Shown: piece after piece, positions 1 to 12,999 of the stretch | How the letters are laid out: each line of letters opens with the position of its first letter | Numbering within the stretch: position 1 is the stretch's first letter | Made by a program: the position numbers and the translations under genes | NCBI RefSeq assembly: GCF_038502225.1 | Contig: NC_091293.1 | Location: forward strand, 1,624,592-1,688,591 | Reading direction: 5' to 3' | Length of the DNA: 64,000 nt | DNA from: Cherax quadricarinatus | Lineage: Eukaryota; Arthropoda; Malacostraca; Decapoda; Parastacidae | Notes under the pieces: generated by a model | Seen by the model: only the letters and a program-made list of their open reading frames with translations | What the model was told of the DNA's origin: nothing | The model's database searches: none

Positions 1-4
1 TAAT

Positions 5-345
5 TCTGATTACTGCAAGGCTCAATCCTAGCCCCGTTACTGCTTCTCATCCTCATTGCCAACATCAATAAAAATCCAAACCACACCATCATATTATCCT
101 TTGAGGACGTTAAAAATCTTATCGCGATGAATTTGAACTGCTAATATGTGGAAAAACTAAGATCTAGAAATAATCACAAGTCACAAAAATATAGTCAACC
201 CTCCTATAAAACTGATGGAATATGAAAAGTAACTTGGAATAATCACGACAGATGACCTTTCGCTTAGAGAAGAAAAGTAATGAAATGCAGCAAATGTCAG
301 CTAAAATAGAATGTTGGATTATAAAAACCTTCAAAAGAAAATGAT
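5..345 (+). pseudogene. Decayed LINE reverse transcriptase fragment
   Basis: Conceptual translation across frames gives a QGSILAPLL-like stretch followed by remnants resembling 'KNLGIITTDDLS' and 'WIIKTF'. This is the same arrangement (RT palm, then the 'DLGV.MSEDL...GWIMRTF' block) seen on the opposite strand at 8005-8346, so it looks like a copy of the same LINE family. Stops and frameshifts are frequent and no full domain survives. The ORF at 311-514 is part of this debris and shows no family signature. Confidence 0.45.
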
Positions 346-956
<611 letters not shown>

Positions 957-1840
957 TTATTTGTTCAGTGTATTATTAAATTCTTCCCAAATTCTATTAA
1001 TTATAAATGGATCTAAATTATATAAACCAAAGGAAATATTTATATTATTGTCAAAACTGCTTTTTATGAAACAAGATTCAATTATATTCCTGTCGACCAT
1101 GGACTTGCTTGATACTACTTTCTCAACTTTTTGAAAATCAATTGGATGGTTAAAATCTCTTACATGAATAAATAGAACATTGGAATCTTGTCCAGTTCTA
1201 ATGCTATATTTATGTTGTTTTAATCTTAGTTCGAGATTTTTACCAGTTTGACCGTAATAAACTTCATCGCAAATTTTACAAGGAATCTTATAGACACATC
1301 CATCAGCATTTTGGGGGGAATTCTTTATCAAAAGCTTTTTTACTGTATCAAGATTTTTGAATACAACTTTAATATTAAAAGTCTTAAGAAGAGAAGGCAT
1401 ATCAACCAAGTTTTCATGGTAAGGGAGAACCAACATATTTTTAGTTGAATAAGGCTGGTTGTCCCTTTTTGGATTGTAAAAAGTATTTCTAGCAACTTTA
1501 AAAGATTTATCAATTACATTTCTTGGGTATTTTAAATCATTACCTATTTCATAAATTTTGGATATTTCCTCATCTATGAACTCAGGACTACAAATTCGTA
1601 AAGCTCTCAAAAACATTGATGAGAAAACAGACAGTTTGACTCTATCTTGATGCGAGGAATAATAGTGGACATAGGAACAGTTATTTGTAGGTTTTCTGTA
1701 AATTTTAAATTTGAATTCATTATTACCCTTAATAATTAAAACATCTAGAAAAGGCAATGAGTTATTTTCTTCAAACTAAATAGTAAAGTTTATAGAATGG
1801 GCTAAGCTATTTAATTTTCCAAGGAAATGGTGTATATTAA
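957..1840 (-). pseudogene. Penelope-like element C-terminal part: RT tail and GIY-YIG endonuclease
   Basis: The open frame 957-1757 gives 266 residues beginning at the conserved 'LPFLDV' block that follows the RT YVDD in PLEs. A GIY-YIG module follows near residues 150-185: 'CVYKIPCKIC' then 'VYYGQTGKNLELRLKQH', with Gly, Arg and His positions typical of PLE endonucleases. The frame has a stop just upstream, and similarity to the plus-strand copy ends near 1840, so RT motifs A-C are absent. It is nearly identical to 2900-3756 but lacks that copy's frameshift. The element is 5' truncated and not autonomous. Confidence 0.85.
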
Positions 1841-1860
1841 AATTAAACAGCTTAGCCCAG

Positions 1861-2673
<813 letters not shown>

Positions 2674-2741
2674 AATTTAATAATACACTGGACAAATAAT
2701 AATTTTAAAAATTTTCTTGGATAGAATAGTTTGTTGGTGGG

Positions 2742-3756
2742 TTGTTCAAAGGACCTGTCCAGTTGGGCAGGCTAGAATTTTTTGAAACAAGGTTGCTTAA
2801 CACAATCCTCCCTAATAGAGCTAAATGGTTCAGATATGTTGATGATATTTTGTGTCTTATGTCCAAAAATGTAGATATACACCATTTTCTTGGAAAATTA
2901 AATAGCTTAGCCCATTCTATAAACTTTACTGTTGAGTTTGAAGAAAATAACTCATTGCCTTTTCTAGATGTTTTAATTATTAAGGGTAATAATGAATTCA
3001 AATTTAAAATTTACAGAAAACCTACTAATAACTGTTCCTATGTCCACTATTATTCCTCGCATCAAGATAGAGTCAAACTGTCTGTTTTCTCATCAATGTT
3101 TTTGAGAGCTTTACGAATTTGTAGTCCTGAGTTCATAGATGAGGAAATAACCAAAATTTATGAAATAGGTAATGATTTAAAATACCCAAGAAATGTAATT
3201 GATAAATCTTTTAAAGTTGCTAGAAACACTTTTTATAATCCAAAAAGGGGCAACCAGCCTTATTCAACTAAAAATATGTTGGTTCTCCCTTACCATGAAA
3301 ACTTGGTTGATATGCCTTCTCTTCTTAAGACTTTTAATATTAAAGTTGTGTTCAAAAATCTTGATACAGTAAAAAAAACTTTTGATAAAGAATTCCCCCC
3401 AAAATGCTGATGGATGTGTCTATAAGATTCCTTGTAAAATTTGCGATAAAGTTTATTACGGTCAAACTGGTAAAAATCTCGAACTAAGATTAAAACAACA
3501 TAAATATAGCATTAGAACTGGACAAGATTCCAATGCTCTATTTATTCATGTAAGAGATTTTAACCATCCAATTGATTTTCAAAAAGTTGAGAAAGTAGTA
3601 TCTAGCAAGTCCATGGTCGACAGGAATATAATTGAATCTTGTTTCATAAAAAGCAGTTTTGACAATAATATGAATATTTCCTTTGGTTTATATAAATTAG
3701 ATCCATTTATAATTAATAGAATTTGGGAAGAATTTAATAATACACTGGACAAATAA
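2742..3756 (+). pseudogene. Penelope-like element: partial RT plus GIY-YIG, frameshifted
   Basis: Frame 2742-3410 encodes 'RYVDDIL' (RT motif C) followed by 'LPFLDVLII' and the PLE linker. Frame 3382-3756 encodes the GIY-YIG endonuclease ('CVYKIPCKIC...YYGQTGKNLELRL'). The two lie in different frames. The break is at an A-run near 3370-3380 that is one base longer than in the sister copy at 957-1757. RT motifs before YVDD are missing because the copy starts inside a pLTR palindrome. The product would be a telomerase-related RT with a GIY-YIG nuclease; this copy is dead. Confidence 0.87.
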
Positions 3757-4019
3757 TTTTTAAATTTTCTTGGGTAGAATAGTTTGGGGGTGAGTTTTGC
3801 AAAGGACCTATCCAAGTTGGCTCGCCGCGCGTCACGTGTTTAACCGTTGTGGGATCTGATAGTGAGGTGCTGGCCGGACCCCTTATATAGCTTCCTTGGA
3901 TGCTTCACTTTCATAGTTCCTTGATAATGTGAGTAGTCACGAAAGCGCTTGGAATTTCTCTATTCTTTCAGAGTGGTTGATTTGCATATTTTGAAATCAC
4001 CTGTTTACTGTGATCTTAT

Positions 4020-4023
<4 letters not shown>
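3757..4023 (+). repeat. PLE pseudo-LTR, copy C
   Basis: Inverted relative to copies A and B, and 3' of the plus-strand PLE frame. It runs into a TA array at 4024. Confidence 0.75.
3920..3945 (+). ncRNA. Hammerhead-like hairpin in PLE pLTR C
   Basis: TTGATAAT, stem GTGA/TCAC, GAAAGCG on the plus strand, about 165 nt downstream of the PLE stop and in the same sense as the ORF. This mirrors copy A. Confidence 0.4.
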
Positions 4024-4412
<389 letters not shown>

Positions 4413-4413
4413 T

Positions 4414-4775
4414 GTCGTGCCGAATAGGCAGAACTTGCTCATCTTGCCATATAAGACAAGTGAAAATTTGTGTATGCAATAATTTCGCCAAAATCATTCT
4501 GAACCTAACGAAAAAAATATATTTCACTGTGTTTGTTTAGTATTAAATTATTGTAAACAAATCTAAAATATATTTAGTTGGGTTAGGCTAAAATAAATTG
4601 CGCTTGTTATAAGAAGGTTAGGTAAGTTTTCTAAGTTCCTTTTGGTGCAAAATTATAAATTTTTACATCAACATTAATGAAAAAAATATATCTTTAAACG
4701 TATAAGAGAAAATTTTATAAACGACTTAATTTTAAATGAGTTCTTGCTAATTGACCAGTTTTACATATTCGGCAC

Positions 4776-4778
<3 letters not shown>
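4414..4778. mobile_element. MITE-like element M2 (full copy)
   Basis: A 365-bp unit bounded by GTCGTGCCGAAT and ATTCGGCACGAC. Imperfect inverted ends extend to about 22 bp (GCAGAACT versus GTAAAACT). There is no coding capacity. It is flanked by TA arrays on both sides. Related copies are 1861-2023 (half), 4820-5036 (half, inverted) and 5157-5543 (full, inverted). The superfamily is not recognisable from termini alone. Confidence 0.7.

Positions 4779-4819
<41 letters not shown>
4779..4819. repeat. (AT)n microsatellite
   Basis: Short TA run between elements M2 and M3. Confidence 0.95.
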
Positions 4820-5156
<337 letters not shown>

Positions 5157-5543
5157 GTCGTGCCGAATATGTAAAACTGGTCATTTAGCAAGAACTCATT
5201 TAAAATAAAGTCCTTTCTAAATTTTTCTCAAATACGTTAAAAGATATATTTTTTCATTAATGTTAATGTCAAAATTTTTAATTTTGATCCAAAAGAATCT
5301 TAGAAAACTTTCCTAACATTATTATAACAAGAACAATTTATTTTAGCCTAACCCAACTAAATATATTTTAGATTTGTTTACAATAATTTAATACATAACA
5401 AACACAGTGAAATATATTTTTTTTCGTTAAGTTCAGAATGATTTTGGCGAAATTACTGCACACACAAATTTTCGCTTGTCCTATATGGCAAGATGAGCGT
5501 TGCTATTTAAGCCAAGATCGCAAGTTCTGCCTATTCGGCACGA
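5157..5543. mobile_element. MITE-like element M4 (full copy, inverted)
   Basis: Starts GTCGTGCCGAAT and ends ATTCGGCACGA. It is a full-length copy in the opposite orientation to M2. Confidence 0.7.
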
Positions 5544-5559
5544 TATATAGCTGCTAGCA

Positions 5560-5815
5560 AATTCACTGACCTTCTGAAGAAAGTCAACGATGCTCCTTCA
5601 AGCAATAGATCCTGGCAAAACTTGCTGCTTTTTGGCAATGCTTGTTTGGCTGTCCCACCAAGGAGGGACAAGTCACATGTTATTAGGGCAATAAATGCAT
5701 TCCCAAGGGATAACAACCTCGTCCGTCTCCCCCGTACGGCGATAAGCACCCGCCGGGCAAATGCCAACAACAGGACACCCGACACCTCAAAAATCAGACC
5801 CCAAATTAGCTAAAA
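5560..5815 (+). pseudogene. LINE-type polyprotein fragment
   Basis: The open frame around 5622-5813 reads 'LLLFGNACLAVPPRRDKSH' and continues into a basic, low-complexity stretch. The 'F...CLAVPPR' pattern resembles linker segments of retroelement polyproteins, but no catalytic motif is present. It is separate from the following LINE by frame and character. Confidence 0.35.
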
Positions 5816-5889
5816 AATAGAAGAGGGTAATACTATTGGAGCATGTTGCTACCAACAGTAACAAAACCTACAAGAGTTACACATCTGGA

Positions 5890-7979
5890 CCAACACCATA
5901 TCCCCTTTAAAATCAGGTATAATCACAGATAATACCACAGACCACTACCCTACCTTCCTCATAACAAATCTTGGCAAATTACCCCAAGACACTACTAAAG
6001 TCACTTTCAGACTTCACAATGAGGCAGCCATTAATAACTTCACAGCAGCAGTGACAAACATTGACTGGCACACTGAGCTAGAAATCTATACAGATATTTA
6101 TGAATGTTTTAATAATTTTCTAAAAAAGACCCAATACCTCTATAACAAGCACTGCCCTAAAAAACTAAACAGATGACAGCTAAGAGACTGAACAGTCCCT
6201 GGCTAACACCCAGCATCCTCAAATCCATAAATACAAAGTACCTATACGAAAAAAATACAGAATGGGTCACATAACCAGAGACCAAACAAAATGTTGCTCG
6301 TCATTCCTAACCAGCCTGATAAGAAGGGGTAAAAAATTGTATTATGAGAACAGATTATCCAACTTAAGAGGTGATATAGAAAAGACCTGGAAAACCCTAT
6401 CAGAAATTCTAGGAACAAAACAAAATAACATCACGATATAGCTAAATTGAATTAACAAAACCAGATGAACCTCAACTCCCACCAACTGAAACAGCAAACA
6501 AACTCAATTATTTCTTCTCCACCATAGGAAAAACCTTGCCAATAAAATCCCAAGCTCAGATACCCCACCCAATGACTACCTCACTGGCAACTACCCGAAC
6601 ACACTGTTCCTAGCTCCGACTAACCCAACTGAAGTCTCCCTTATTATCAACACACTAAAAAACAAGACAGGATATTTAAATACCTTTCCACCCTTTATAT
6701 ACAAAAAAAGTCACAAGTGCTATCATCAATCATTGCAACATTCTTTAACAAATCCATCGAATCCTCTACCTTCCCTACAATTCTCAAAATAGCAAGGGTC
6801 ACCCCGATCCATAAAGGAGGAGACCAAACAGACTTGAATAACTATAGGCCAATATCCAACTTACATCCTCTTTCTAAAATCTTCGAAAAATTAATTCATA
6901 AGCGAATCTATTCCTACCTCATCTCCCACAACATTCTCAACCCCTGTCAATTTGGGTTCAGACCTAATAAAAATACTAATGATGCTATTATACTCATGCT
7001 CGGACATATATACACTGCAACAGAGAAAAAAGAAGTCCCACTGGGGATCTTCATTGACTTACGTAAAGCTTTTGATACAGTTGACCATAACTTGCTCCAC
7101 ATAAAATTGTCGCACTATGGTATAAGAGGGCACTCCCTCAACTACCTAAAGTCATACCTCAGAAACAGACGCTAATATGTGTACACAAATGGAGCAAACT
7201 CTTCCGCACAGCCAATTACAGTTGGTGTCCCACAGGGAAGTGTCCTTGGCCCTCTTCTCTTTCTCATATACATAAATGACCTACCAAATGCATCGCAACT
7301 ACTCAAACCAACACTATTTGCAGATGACACTACATACGTCTTCTCTCACCCGAGCCCAGTCATGCTAGCCAATACTGTGAATACCGAATTACAGAAAATA
7401 TCTACCTGGATGAGGACTAACAAACTTACTCTAAATATTGACAAAACCTACTTCATTCAGTTTGGTAACAGAGCTATAGATGTCCCTCTTAACATAATGA
7501 TTAACGGATCACCTATCACAAAGCTCACAGAGAGAAAACTCTTAGGAATCCACCTTGATAATAGACTCAAATTTCAAAAACATATACAACAAATTTCCAA
7601 GAAAATTTCCAAGACCGTAGGCATACTATCGAAGATACAGTACTATGTTCCTCAGTCAGCCCTCCTGACCCTATATCACTCACTTATTTACTCCTATCTC
7701 ACCTATGGAATTTGTGCATGGGGCTCAACAACAATAAATCATCTCAGACCATTAATTACCCAACAAAAGGCTGCAGTCAGAATGATAACAAATTCCCACT
7801 ACAGGCAGCACACTCCACCAATATTCAAAACTCTAAACCTACTCACCATACAAAACATCCATACTTATTACTGCACCTACTACATTCATAAAACACTTAA
7901 CTCTGATATAAACATTCCCCTCAAACGTCTCCTTACCAACCTCAACAGAACACATGACCATAACACAAGGCACAGATAA
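5890..7979 (+). pseudogene. LINE (CR1/Jockey-like) reverse transcriptase with one in-frame stop
   Basis: 6717-7979 is one frame broken only by a TAA at 7173-7175. Motifs in order are: 'IARVTPIHKGGD..LNNYRPIS' (RT 1-2), 'NPCQFGFRPNKNT', 'GIFIDLRKAFDTVDH' (motif A), 'VGVPQGSVLGPLLF' (motif B), 'LFADDTT' (motif C), then thumb 'LLGIHLDNRLKFQKHI' and 'YSYLTYGICAWG'. The region 5890-6716 upstream is the endonuclease-RT linker in decayed frames ('DNTTDHYP', 'NSPWLTPSI'). The APE nuclease catalytic part is not identifiable. The product would copy element RNA by target-primed reverse transcription. Confidence 0.85.
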
Positions 7980-8004
7980 CTATTTGATGTTCCTCGTGTC
8001 CATC

Positions 8005-8346
8005 TCACGTTATGCAATATTCCAGCCTAGATAGAACAAGTGACCTGAAGAGTGTCATCATGTGCTTGGCCTCCCTAGTTTTGAAGGTTCTCATTATCCA
8101 TCCTGTCATTTTTCTAGCAGATGCGATTGATACAATGTTATGGTCCTTGAAGGTGAGATCCTCCGACATGATCACTCCCAGGTCTTTGACGTTGGTGTTT
8201 CGCTCTATTTTGTGGCCAGAATTTGTTTTGTACTCTGATGAAGATTTAATTTCCTCGTATTTACCATATCTGAGTAATTGAAATTTCTCATAGTTGAACT
8301 TCATATTGTTTTCTGCAGCCCAATGAAAGATTAGTGTAGGTGGCAT
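8005..8346 (-). pseudogene. LINE RT C-terminal fragment
   Basis: 113 open residues: 'HWAAENNMKFNYEKFQLLRYG', 'VKDLGVIMSEDLTFKDHN', 'TGWIMRTFKTRE', 'LFRSLVLSRLEYC'. This is the post-YADD region of a non-LTR RT of a different family from 6717-7979, and the same family as the debris at 5-345. Both ends are truncated, and a minisatellite begins at its 5' end. Confidence 0.75.
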
Positions 8347-9130
8347 CCTGGGAATTAGTGGACTGGTGTGGGTGGCATCCTCTGTGTGTTAGTGTATTGG
8401 TGTGAGTGGCATATTGGGTGTTAGTTGACTGGTGTAGATGGCATCCTGCATGTTAGTGAACTCGTATGGGTGGCATCCTGGGTATTAGTGGACTGGTGTG
8501 TGTTGCATCCTGGGTGTTAGTGGACTGGTGTGGGTGTCATCCTGGATGTTAGTAGACTCATGTGGGTGGCATCCTGGGTGTTAGTGGACTGGTGTGGCTC
8601 ACACCCTGGTTGTTGGTGGATTGGTGTAGGAGGCATTCTAGGAGTTAATGGACTGGTGTACATGGCATCCTGGGAATTAGTGGGCTGGTGTGGGTCACAT
8701 CCTGGTTGTTAGTGGACTTGTGTGGGTTATATCCTGGGTGTCAGTGGACTGGCGTGGGTCCTATCCTGGATGCCAGTGAACTGGTGTGGGTGGCATCCTG
8801 GGTGATAGTGAACTGGTGTGGGTGGCATTCTAGGCATTAGTGGACTGGTGAGGGTGGAATGCTGGGTGTTAGTGAACTGGTGTGTGTCATATACTGGGTG
8901 TTTATAGACATGTGCCGATGGCATCCTCGGTGTAAGTGGACTGGTATGGATGGCATGCTCGGAATTAATGGACTGGTGTGGGTGGTGTCCTGGGTGATAG
9001 TGTACTGGTGTGGATCATAACCTGGCTGTTAGTGGACTGGTGTGAGACACATCCTGGGTGTCAGTGGACTGGTGTGGGTCATATCCTGCATGTTAGCAGA
9101 ATGGTGTCGGTCAGTTCCTGGGTGTTAGGA
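8347..9130. repeat. ~35-bp minisatellite resembling a SINE body motif
   Basis: Degenerate units read TGGGTGTTAGTGGACTGGTG followed by TGGGTGGCATCC. The same order occurs once inside the SINEs at 29317-29545 and 35164-35455. Confidence 0.9.
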
Positions 9131-9149
9131 GACTGGTATGACTAAGATC

Positions 9150-9410
9150 CAATGAATAGGTCTTAACACTCATGAAAGTTAAGACACTTGTGCAACATCT
9201 GGTTATCTTTATTGTAGACGCCTCGCCATCCAGTGGCTCTATCAATACAGATTCCCGGACATAATAAGAAAACACCACCTCCAAGGCTGAGGGACTGATT
9301 ACCTCATCTTTTGTACATAGTTCTTCTGTTTTCTTATTATGTCCAAGAATCTGCATTGACAAAGCCACTGGACGGCGAAACGTCTACAATAAAGATAACC
9401 AGATGTTTCA
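9150..9410. repeat. PLE-associated repeat debris with hammerhead-like hairpins
   Basis: Two opposed fragments of one family. The minus-sense motif at 9220-9247 has TTGATAGA and stem GCCA/TGGC, but GAAAC is mutated to GAGGC. The plus-sense motif at 9355-9383 has TTGACAAA, GCCA, ACGGC and GAAACGTC. The same family recurs at 12470-12570 and, heavily decayed, at 32805-32890. Confidence 0.55.
9355..9383 (+). ncRNA. Hammerhead-like hairpin, repeat family b
   Basis: TTGACAAA, GCCA-CTGGA-CGGC, GAAACGTC. The stem keeps a G-C/C-G/C-G core, with A-C at the closing pair. It occupies the same place in the pattern as in PLE1 but with an unrelated stem sequence. Confidence 0.35.
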
Positions 9411-9604
9411 CAATTTTCTTAAAGACGAAAGTGATGTTAGCCCAAGTTTAGTGGCTTTCAGGTCAATGTGGCCACAAGTGGTCAAGAAAATATAAAAAAC
9501 AGTGATAATAACCCTTGTGCAACATTTGGGCAACACCCTTTCAGAATGTTTTATAACCTATGCTCTAAGTAAAGAGAAACAATTCTGAAACGTGTAATAA
9601 GTGT

Positions 9605-9785
9605 TTGGCAGGCTGGCTGGCTGGCCAACTGGCTGTACGGCTAATGGCTGGCTCACTCTACCTCTGCATGTCTGTCTGTCTGTATATATGTCTCTGTCGG
9701 TCTCTATCTATATCTGTCTCTATCTGTCTCTGTCTATCTTTGTCTGTCTATCTGTCTCTATCTATCTGTCTCTATTTCTATCTCA
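9605..9785. repeat. Simple repeats (GGCT)n then (TGTC/TATC)n
   Basis: Tetranucleotide-rich stretch. The last ~40 bp belong to the 158-bp unit duplicated at 12842-12999. Confidence 0.9.
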
Positions 9786-9901
9786 CAGGTACACATAATA
9801 CAATTATACATAGTGTAAATTACCTAGGATATCCCAAAAAATCCAAAGTGCTATACTGTGCTTGTAAATATAATGCGTAAGAATACCTGTTGGTTCACAG
9901 T
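9744..9901. repeat. 158-bp duplicated unit, copy 1
   Basis: Nearly identical (about two substitutions by eye) to 12842-12999. It ends in GGTTCACAG. Here it is followed by a GA-rich stretch; in copy 2 it is followed immediately by the 32-bp satellite. Confidence 0.9.
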
Positions 9902-9903
9902 GG

Positions 9904-9982
9904 CTCTCTCTGAGACAGAGAGAGAGATAAGCAGAGAGACAGAAAGAGAGACAAGCAGACAGACAGATAAGCAGAGACAGAG
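9904..9982. repeat. (GA)/(ACAG)n low-complexity stretch
   Basis: GAGAGACAGA-type purine-rich repeats. Confidence 0.9.
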
Positions 9983-10067
9983 ATACCAACACTCATCAAA
10001 TATCACCCCTTAACTCATCTTATCACTGCACCCTCGCATAGGCTTATCAAATGTCACCACTCTGGGG

Positions 10068-10205
10068 CTCTGGTGGCCTGGTGGCTAACGCTTTCACTTT
10101 TGGTCTCAAGGAAAAGTAATCTCAGGGTATGGAGGTCTCAAGGAACATTTGTCTCATGAATGCTGGTCTCAAGCAATGGTGGTCTCAAAGAACAGTGGTC
10201 TCAAC
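10068..10205 (+). repeat. SINE head fragment followed by GGTCTCAAGG-type tandem motifs
   Basis: The A-box-like TGGCCTGGTGGCTAACG matches the tRNA-derived head of the SINEs at 29.3 and 35.2 kb, but the B box is missing. Degenerate GGTCTCAAGGAA repeats follow. Confidence 0.5.
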
Positions 10206-10480
10206 ATCAATACATAACACTACACATTAACATCACTACAAATCAGTATCACTACACATCACTAATCAGCAACAATACACAACATCACTACATAAAATTA
10301 CTACATCTACCATATACCACATCTATCACCGTCACTATATACCACATTTATCATTATGTTCTACATTTATCACCTTCACTATTTACCACATCCTTCACCA
10401 TCACTATACATCACTTCTATCATTATTCACTATATATATTACCATCACTATTTTCCACATCTATTACCACTAGTATACAC
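10206..10480. repeat. CATCACTA/CATTATCAC low-complexity array
   Basis: Irregular A/C/T-rich short tandem units. ORFs over it are composition artefacts. Confidence 0.75.
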
Positions 10481-10588
10481 ATGGGCAGTACCAGAATTCG
10501 AAGGTCACTATATTTCTCATATATTTTATTTGGATCACATTAACTCTGAATTTCCAATAAATTATCATTAACTGATCATCTGAAATTT

Positions 10589-11095
10589 GTGGATTTCCAG
10601 CTAAATCTAATAATTGTTCTGAGCCTCCACATCTTAGTATCAACAATGACATTGTTCAGAAGAGTTGCCCACATCGACTTTGAGAATTACTGTGACAACC
10701 ATGACCCCAACAACTATGAATGCACTTCCAAGAAGAAGAAGAAGAAGAAGAAGGAGAAGATACCACAGGGAGAGAGGTGCCCTGCCACCAACAATGATGA
10801 ACTCGGTGAGTGGCACTATGTTTGCAACAAAAAGAAGAAGAAGAAGAAGAAATTCGGTGAGACCCTCAATGTCCCAAGCAACAACAAATTCCCTGAGAGG
10901 AGCCATCTCCCTGACCACCATGAATCCCTCGACAACAACCATGTCATCGACTACTATGATGACCTCTATGATGGTTATGGTTTGTTTAGACGTGAGGGTA
11001 AACCTAGAAAAATAAAAAAGAAGGATGACTTCTTCTTTTTTATTTTTCTAGGTAAGGGCAAAAAAACAAAAAACGAAAAGTCCAAAATGATGTGA
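10589..11095 (+). other. Open frame of 168 codons with Lys runs, doubtful gene
   Basis: A GTG-initiated open frame; the first ATG is about 57 bases in. It contains two Lys runs from (AAG)n tracts and Cys-bearing segments ('YCDNHDPNNYEC', 'GERCPATNNDELG'). No domain is recognised. The minus strand and a second plus frame are also open, as expected for triplet-repeat DNA. It could be an exon of a host gene, but no splice context or homology is visible. Confidence 0.15.
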
Positions 11096-11321
11096 ACAGA
11101 TTGATGTTATGCCCAGTATGATAACCATACTCAGACACACCAACCAACATCTACATCTATCAACAACGTTCATACTCATTCGTATTAAAAAAAAAAAAAA
11201 AAAAAAAAAAAATGGAACTCTAGTAGCAGCCACCTCCTCGTGGTGAGTTCTGGGTGTTTTGTGTCACTTTTAGTGGATAAAGGTATACACAAAATAGCTG
11301 AGAGCTGCTCATACTAATATA

Positions 11322-11955
11322 CAGTGTAACCCTGGGTTTTAAACTTAATCCATTTCAGGAGCTAGTTCTAAAGTTGAAACATTTGAAACTCTTAGCAATA
11401 TTTCCCATAAGAAATTATGTAAACACAATTAATTCATTCCAGAAACTCAAAAATATTCAGAAATTTTTTTTTTTTATAGAGATTAATTATAGTTTTACAA
11501 ACACACAACAAACTTACATAGTACAATTAGTAATAGATAAATAAACATTTAAATAAACATATAAAATAACATTTTTACTTACCTTTACTGAAGATTGTTG
11601 ATGGAATTTGGAATATAGTGAGGAGGAGTGAGGGAGCACTTATTGTTTGGAAGGGGAATCCCCTTCCATAAAGACTTTAGGTAACAAGTCCTTATCTGGG
11701 GTTAGTTCTCTTCTTTGTCTTTTAATGCCACTAGGACCAGCTTGAGAGTCACTGGACCCTTGTCTCACAAAATAACTGTCCATAGTCCTCGGTCTCTGGC
11801 GCCTCTAAGATTTCCCTAAAATGGGACAGGGTTCTGTCACTGAACTTGTTGCAGAGATGGCTTGTTTCAGCTTGCTCAGGGTGATATTTTTCAGCAAATG
11901 CCTGCACCCTATTCCACATTGCACAAATCTCCTTGATCTCTGAAGAAGGCACCAT
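11322..11955 (-). pseudogene. Tigger/pogo-type transposase C-terminal fossil with terminal inverted end
   Basis: The minus frame 11749-11955 reads 'EICAMWNRVQAFAEKYHPEQ' and 'FSDRTLSHFREIL', the conserved C-terminal block of Tigger/Jerky-like DDE transposases. After a frameshift the 'RQRPRTMDSYF' tail continues to a TAA near 11646. The plus-strand end at 11322 starts CAGTGTAACCCTGGG after a TA dinucleotide, a Tc1/mariner-type terminus. The catalytic domain and other end are missing, replaced by the CCACCA minisatellite from 11947. Confidence 0.7.
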
Positions 11956-12415
11956 CCACCACCACCACTATCCACCACCATCTACCACCACCATCCACCA
12001 CTACCACCACCATCCACCACTGTCATCCACCAATACCATCCACCACCAATACCATCCACTACCATCTACCACCACCACCACCATCCATCAATACCATCCA
12101 CCACCAATACCATCCACCACCATCCACCAAAGCCATCCACCACCACCACCATCCACCAATAACATCCACCACCACTATCTACCAGTACCATCCACCACCA
12201 TCCACCAATAATATCCACCACCACCATCACCACCACCACCATCCACCACCACCATCCACCACCACCACCATCCACCACCACCACCACCACCATCCACCAA
12301 TAACATCCACCACCACCACCATCCACCAATAACATCCACCACCACCACCATCCACCAATAACATCCACCACCACCACCATCCACCAATAACATCCACCAC
12401 CACCATCACCACCAT
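11947..12415. repeat. CCACCA/CCATCCACCAATAACAT minisatellite
   Basis: Trinucleotide-like CCA runs with a higher unit of about 26 bp near 12290-12400 (CCACCAATAACATCCACCA). Trp/Gly/Val-rich minus ORFs are artefacts. Confidence 0.95.
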
Positions 12416-12469
12416 GGTAGCTTATTTCACAGTTGCACTTAATAAACGAGCACCAAAAACAATGAAAAG

Positions 12470-12570
12470 ACCTTTACACTCATGAAAGTTAAGACGATTG
12501 TGCAACATCTGGTTATCTATATTGTAGATGTTTCGCCATCCAGTGGCTTTATCAATACAGATTCTTCAAA
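12470..12570 (-). repeat. PLE-associated repeat fragment, family b
   Basis: Same family as 9150-9410. The minus strand at 12530-12557 reads TTGATAAAGCCA, CTGGA, TGGCGAAAC, with a perfect four-base-pair GCCA/TGGC stem. Confidence 0.6.
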
Positions 12571-12841
12571 TACATGTAAACCAAAGTTTACCGGGTAAGA
12601 GGCAGTCGCCACTTTGCCATATGCGGCTCATTTTCTGCAAACTTCACGCCTCTATATCTTGGTAAGTACTGATAGCAAAAAAAAATTTTTTTGGACTAAA
12701 ACAATCAGAAAAATAATCTTAACATTTTCATAAGAAAAATATTTTTTTTTCGAATATTTTGCTACATAGAATGACAGTTTCAGAAAGGGGATTGTGACAG
12801 TCAAAGGGTTAATAAACAAGCACCAAACACAATGAATAGTT
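12571..12841. other. Unassigned spacer
   Basis: A/T-rich sequence with several A- and T-runs. No gene or repeat signature was found. Confidence 0.5.
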
Positions 12842-12999
12842 CTGTCTATCTGTCTCTATCTATCTGTCTCTATTTCTATCTCACAGGTACATATAATACA
12901 ATTATACATAATGTAAATTACCTAGGATATCCCAAAAAATCCAAAGTGCTATACTGTGCTTGTAAATATAATGCGTAAGAATACCTGTTGGTTCACAGA
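12842..12999. repeat. 158-bp duplicated unit, copy 2
   Basis: Copy of 9744-9901 whose final GGTTCACAG forms the exact left border of the 32-bp satellite. Confidence 0.9.
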
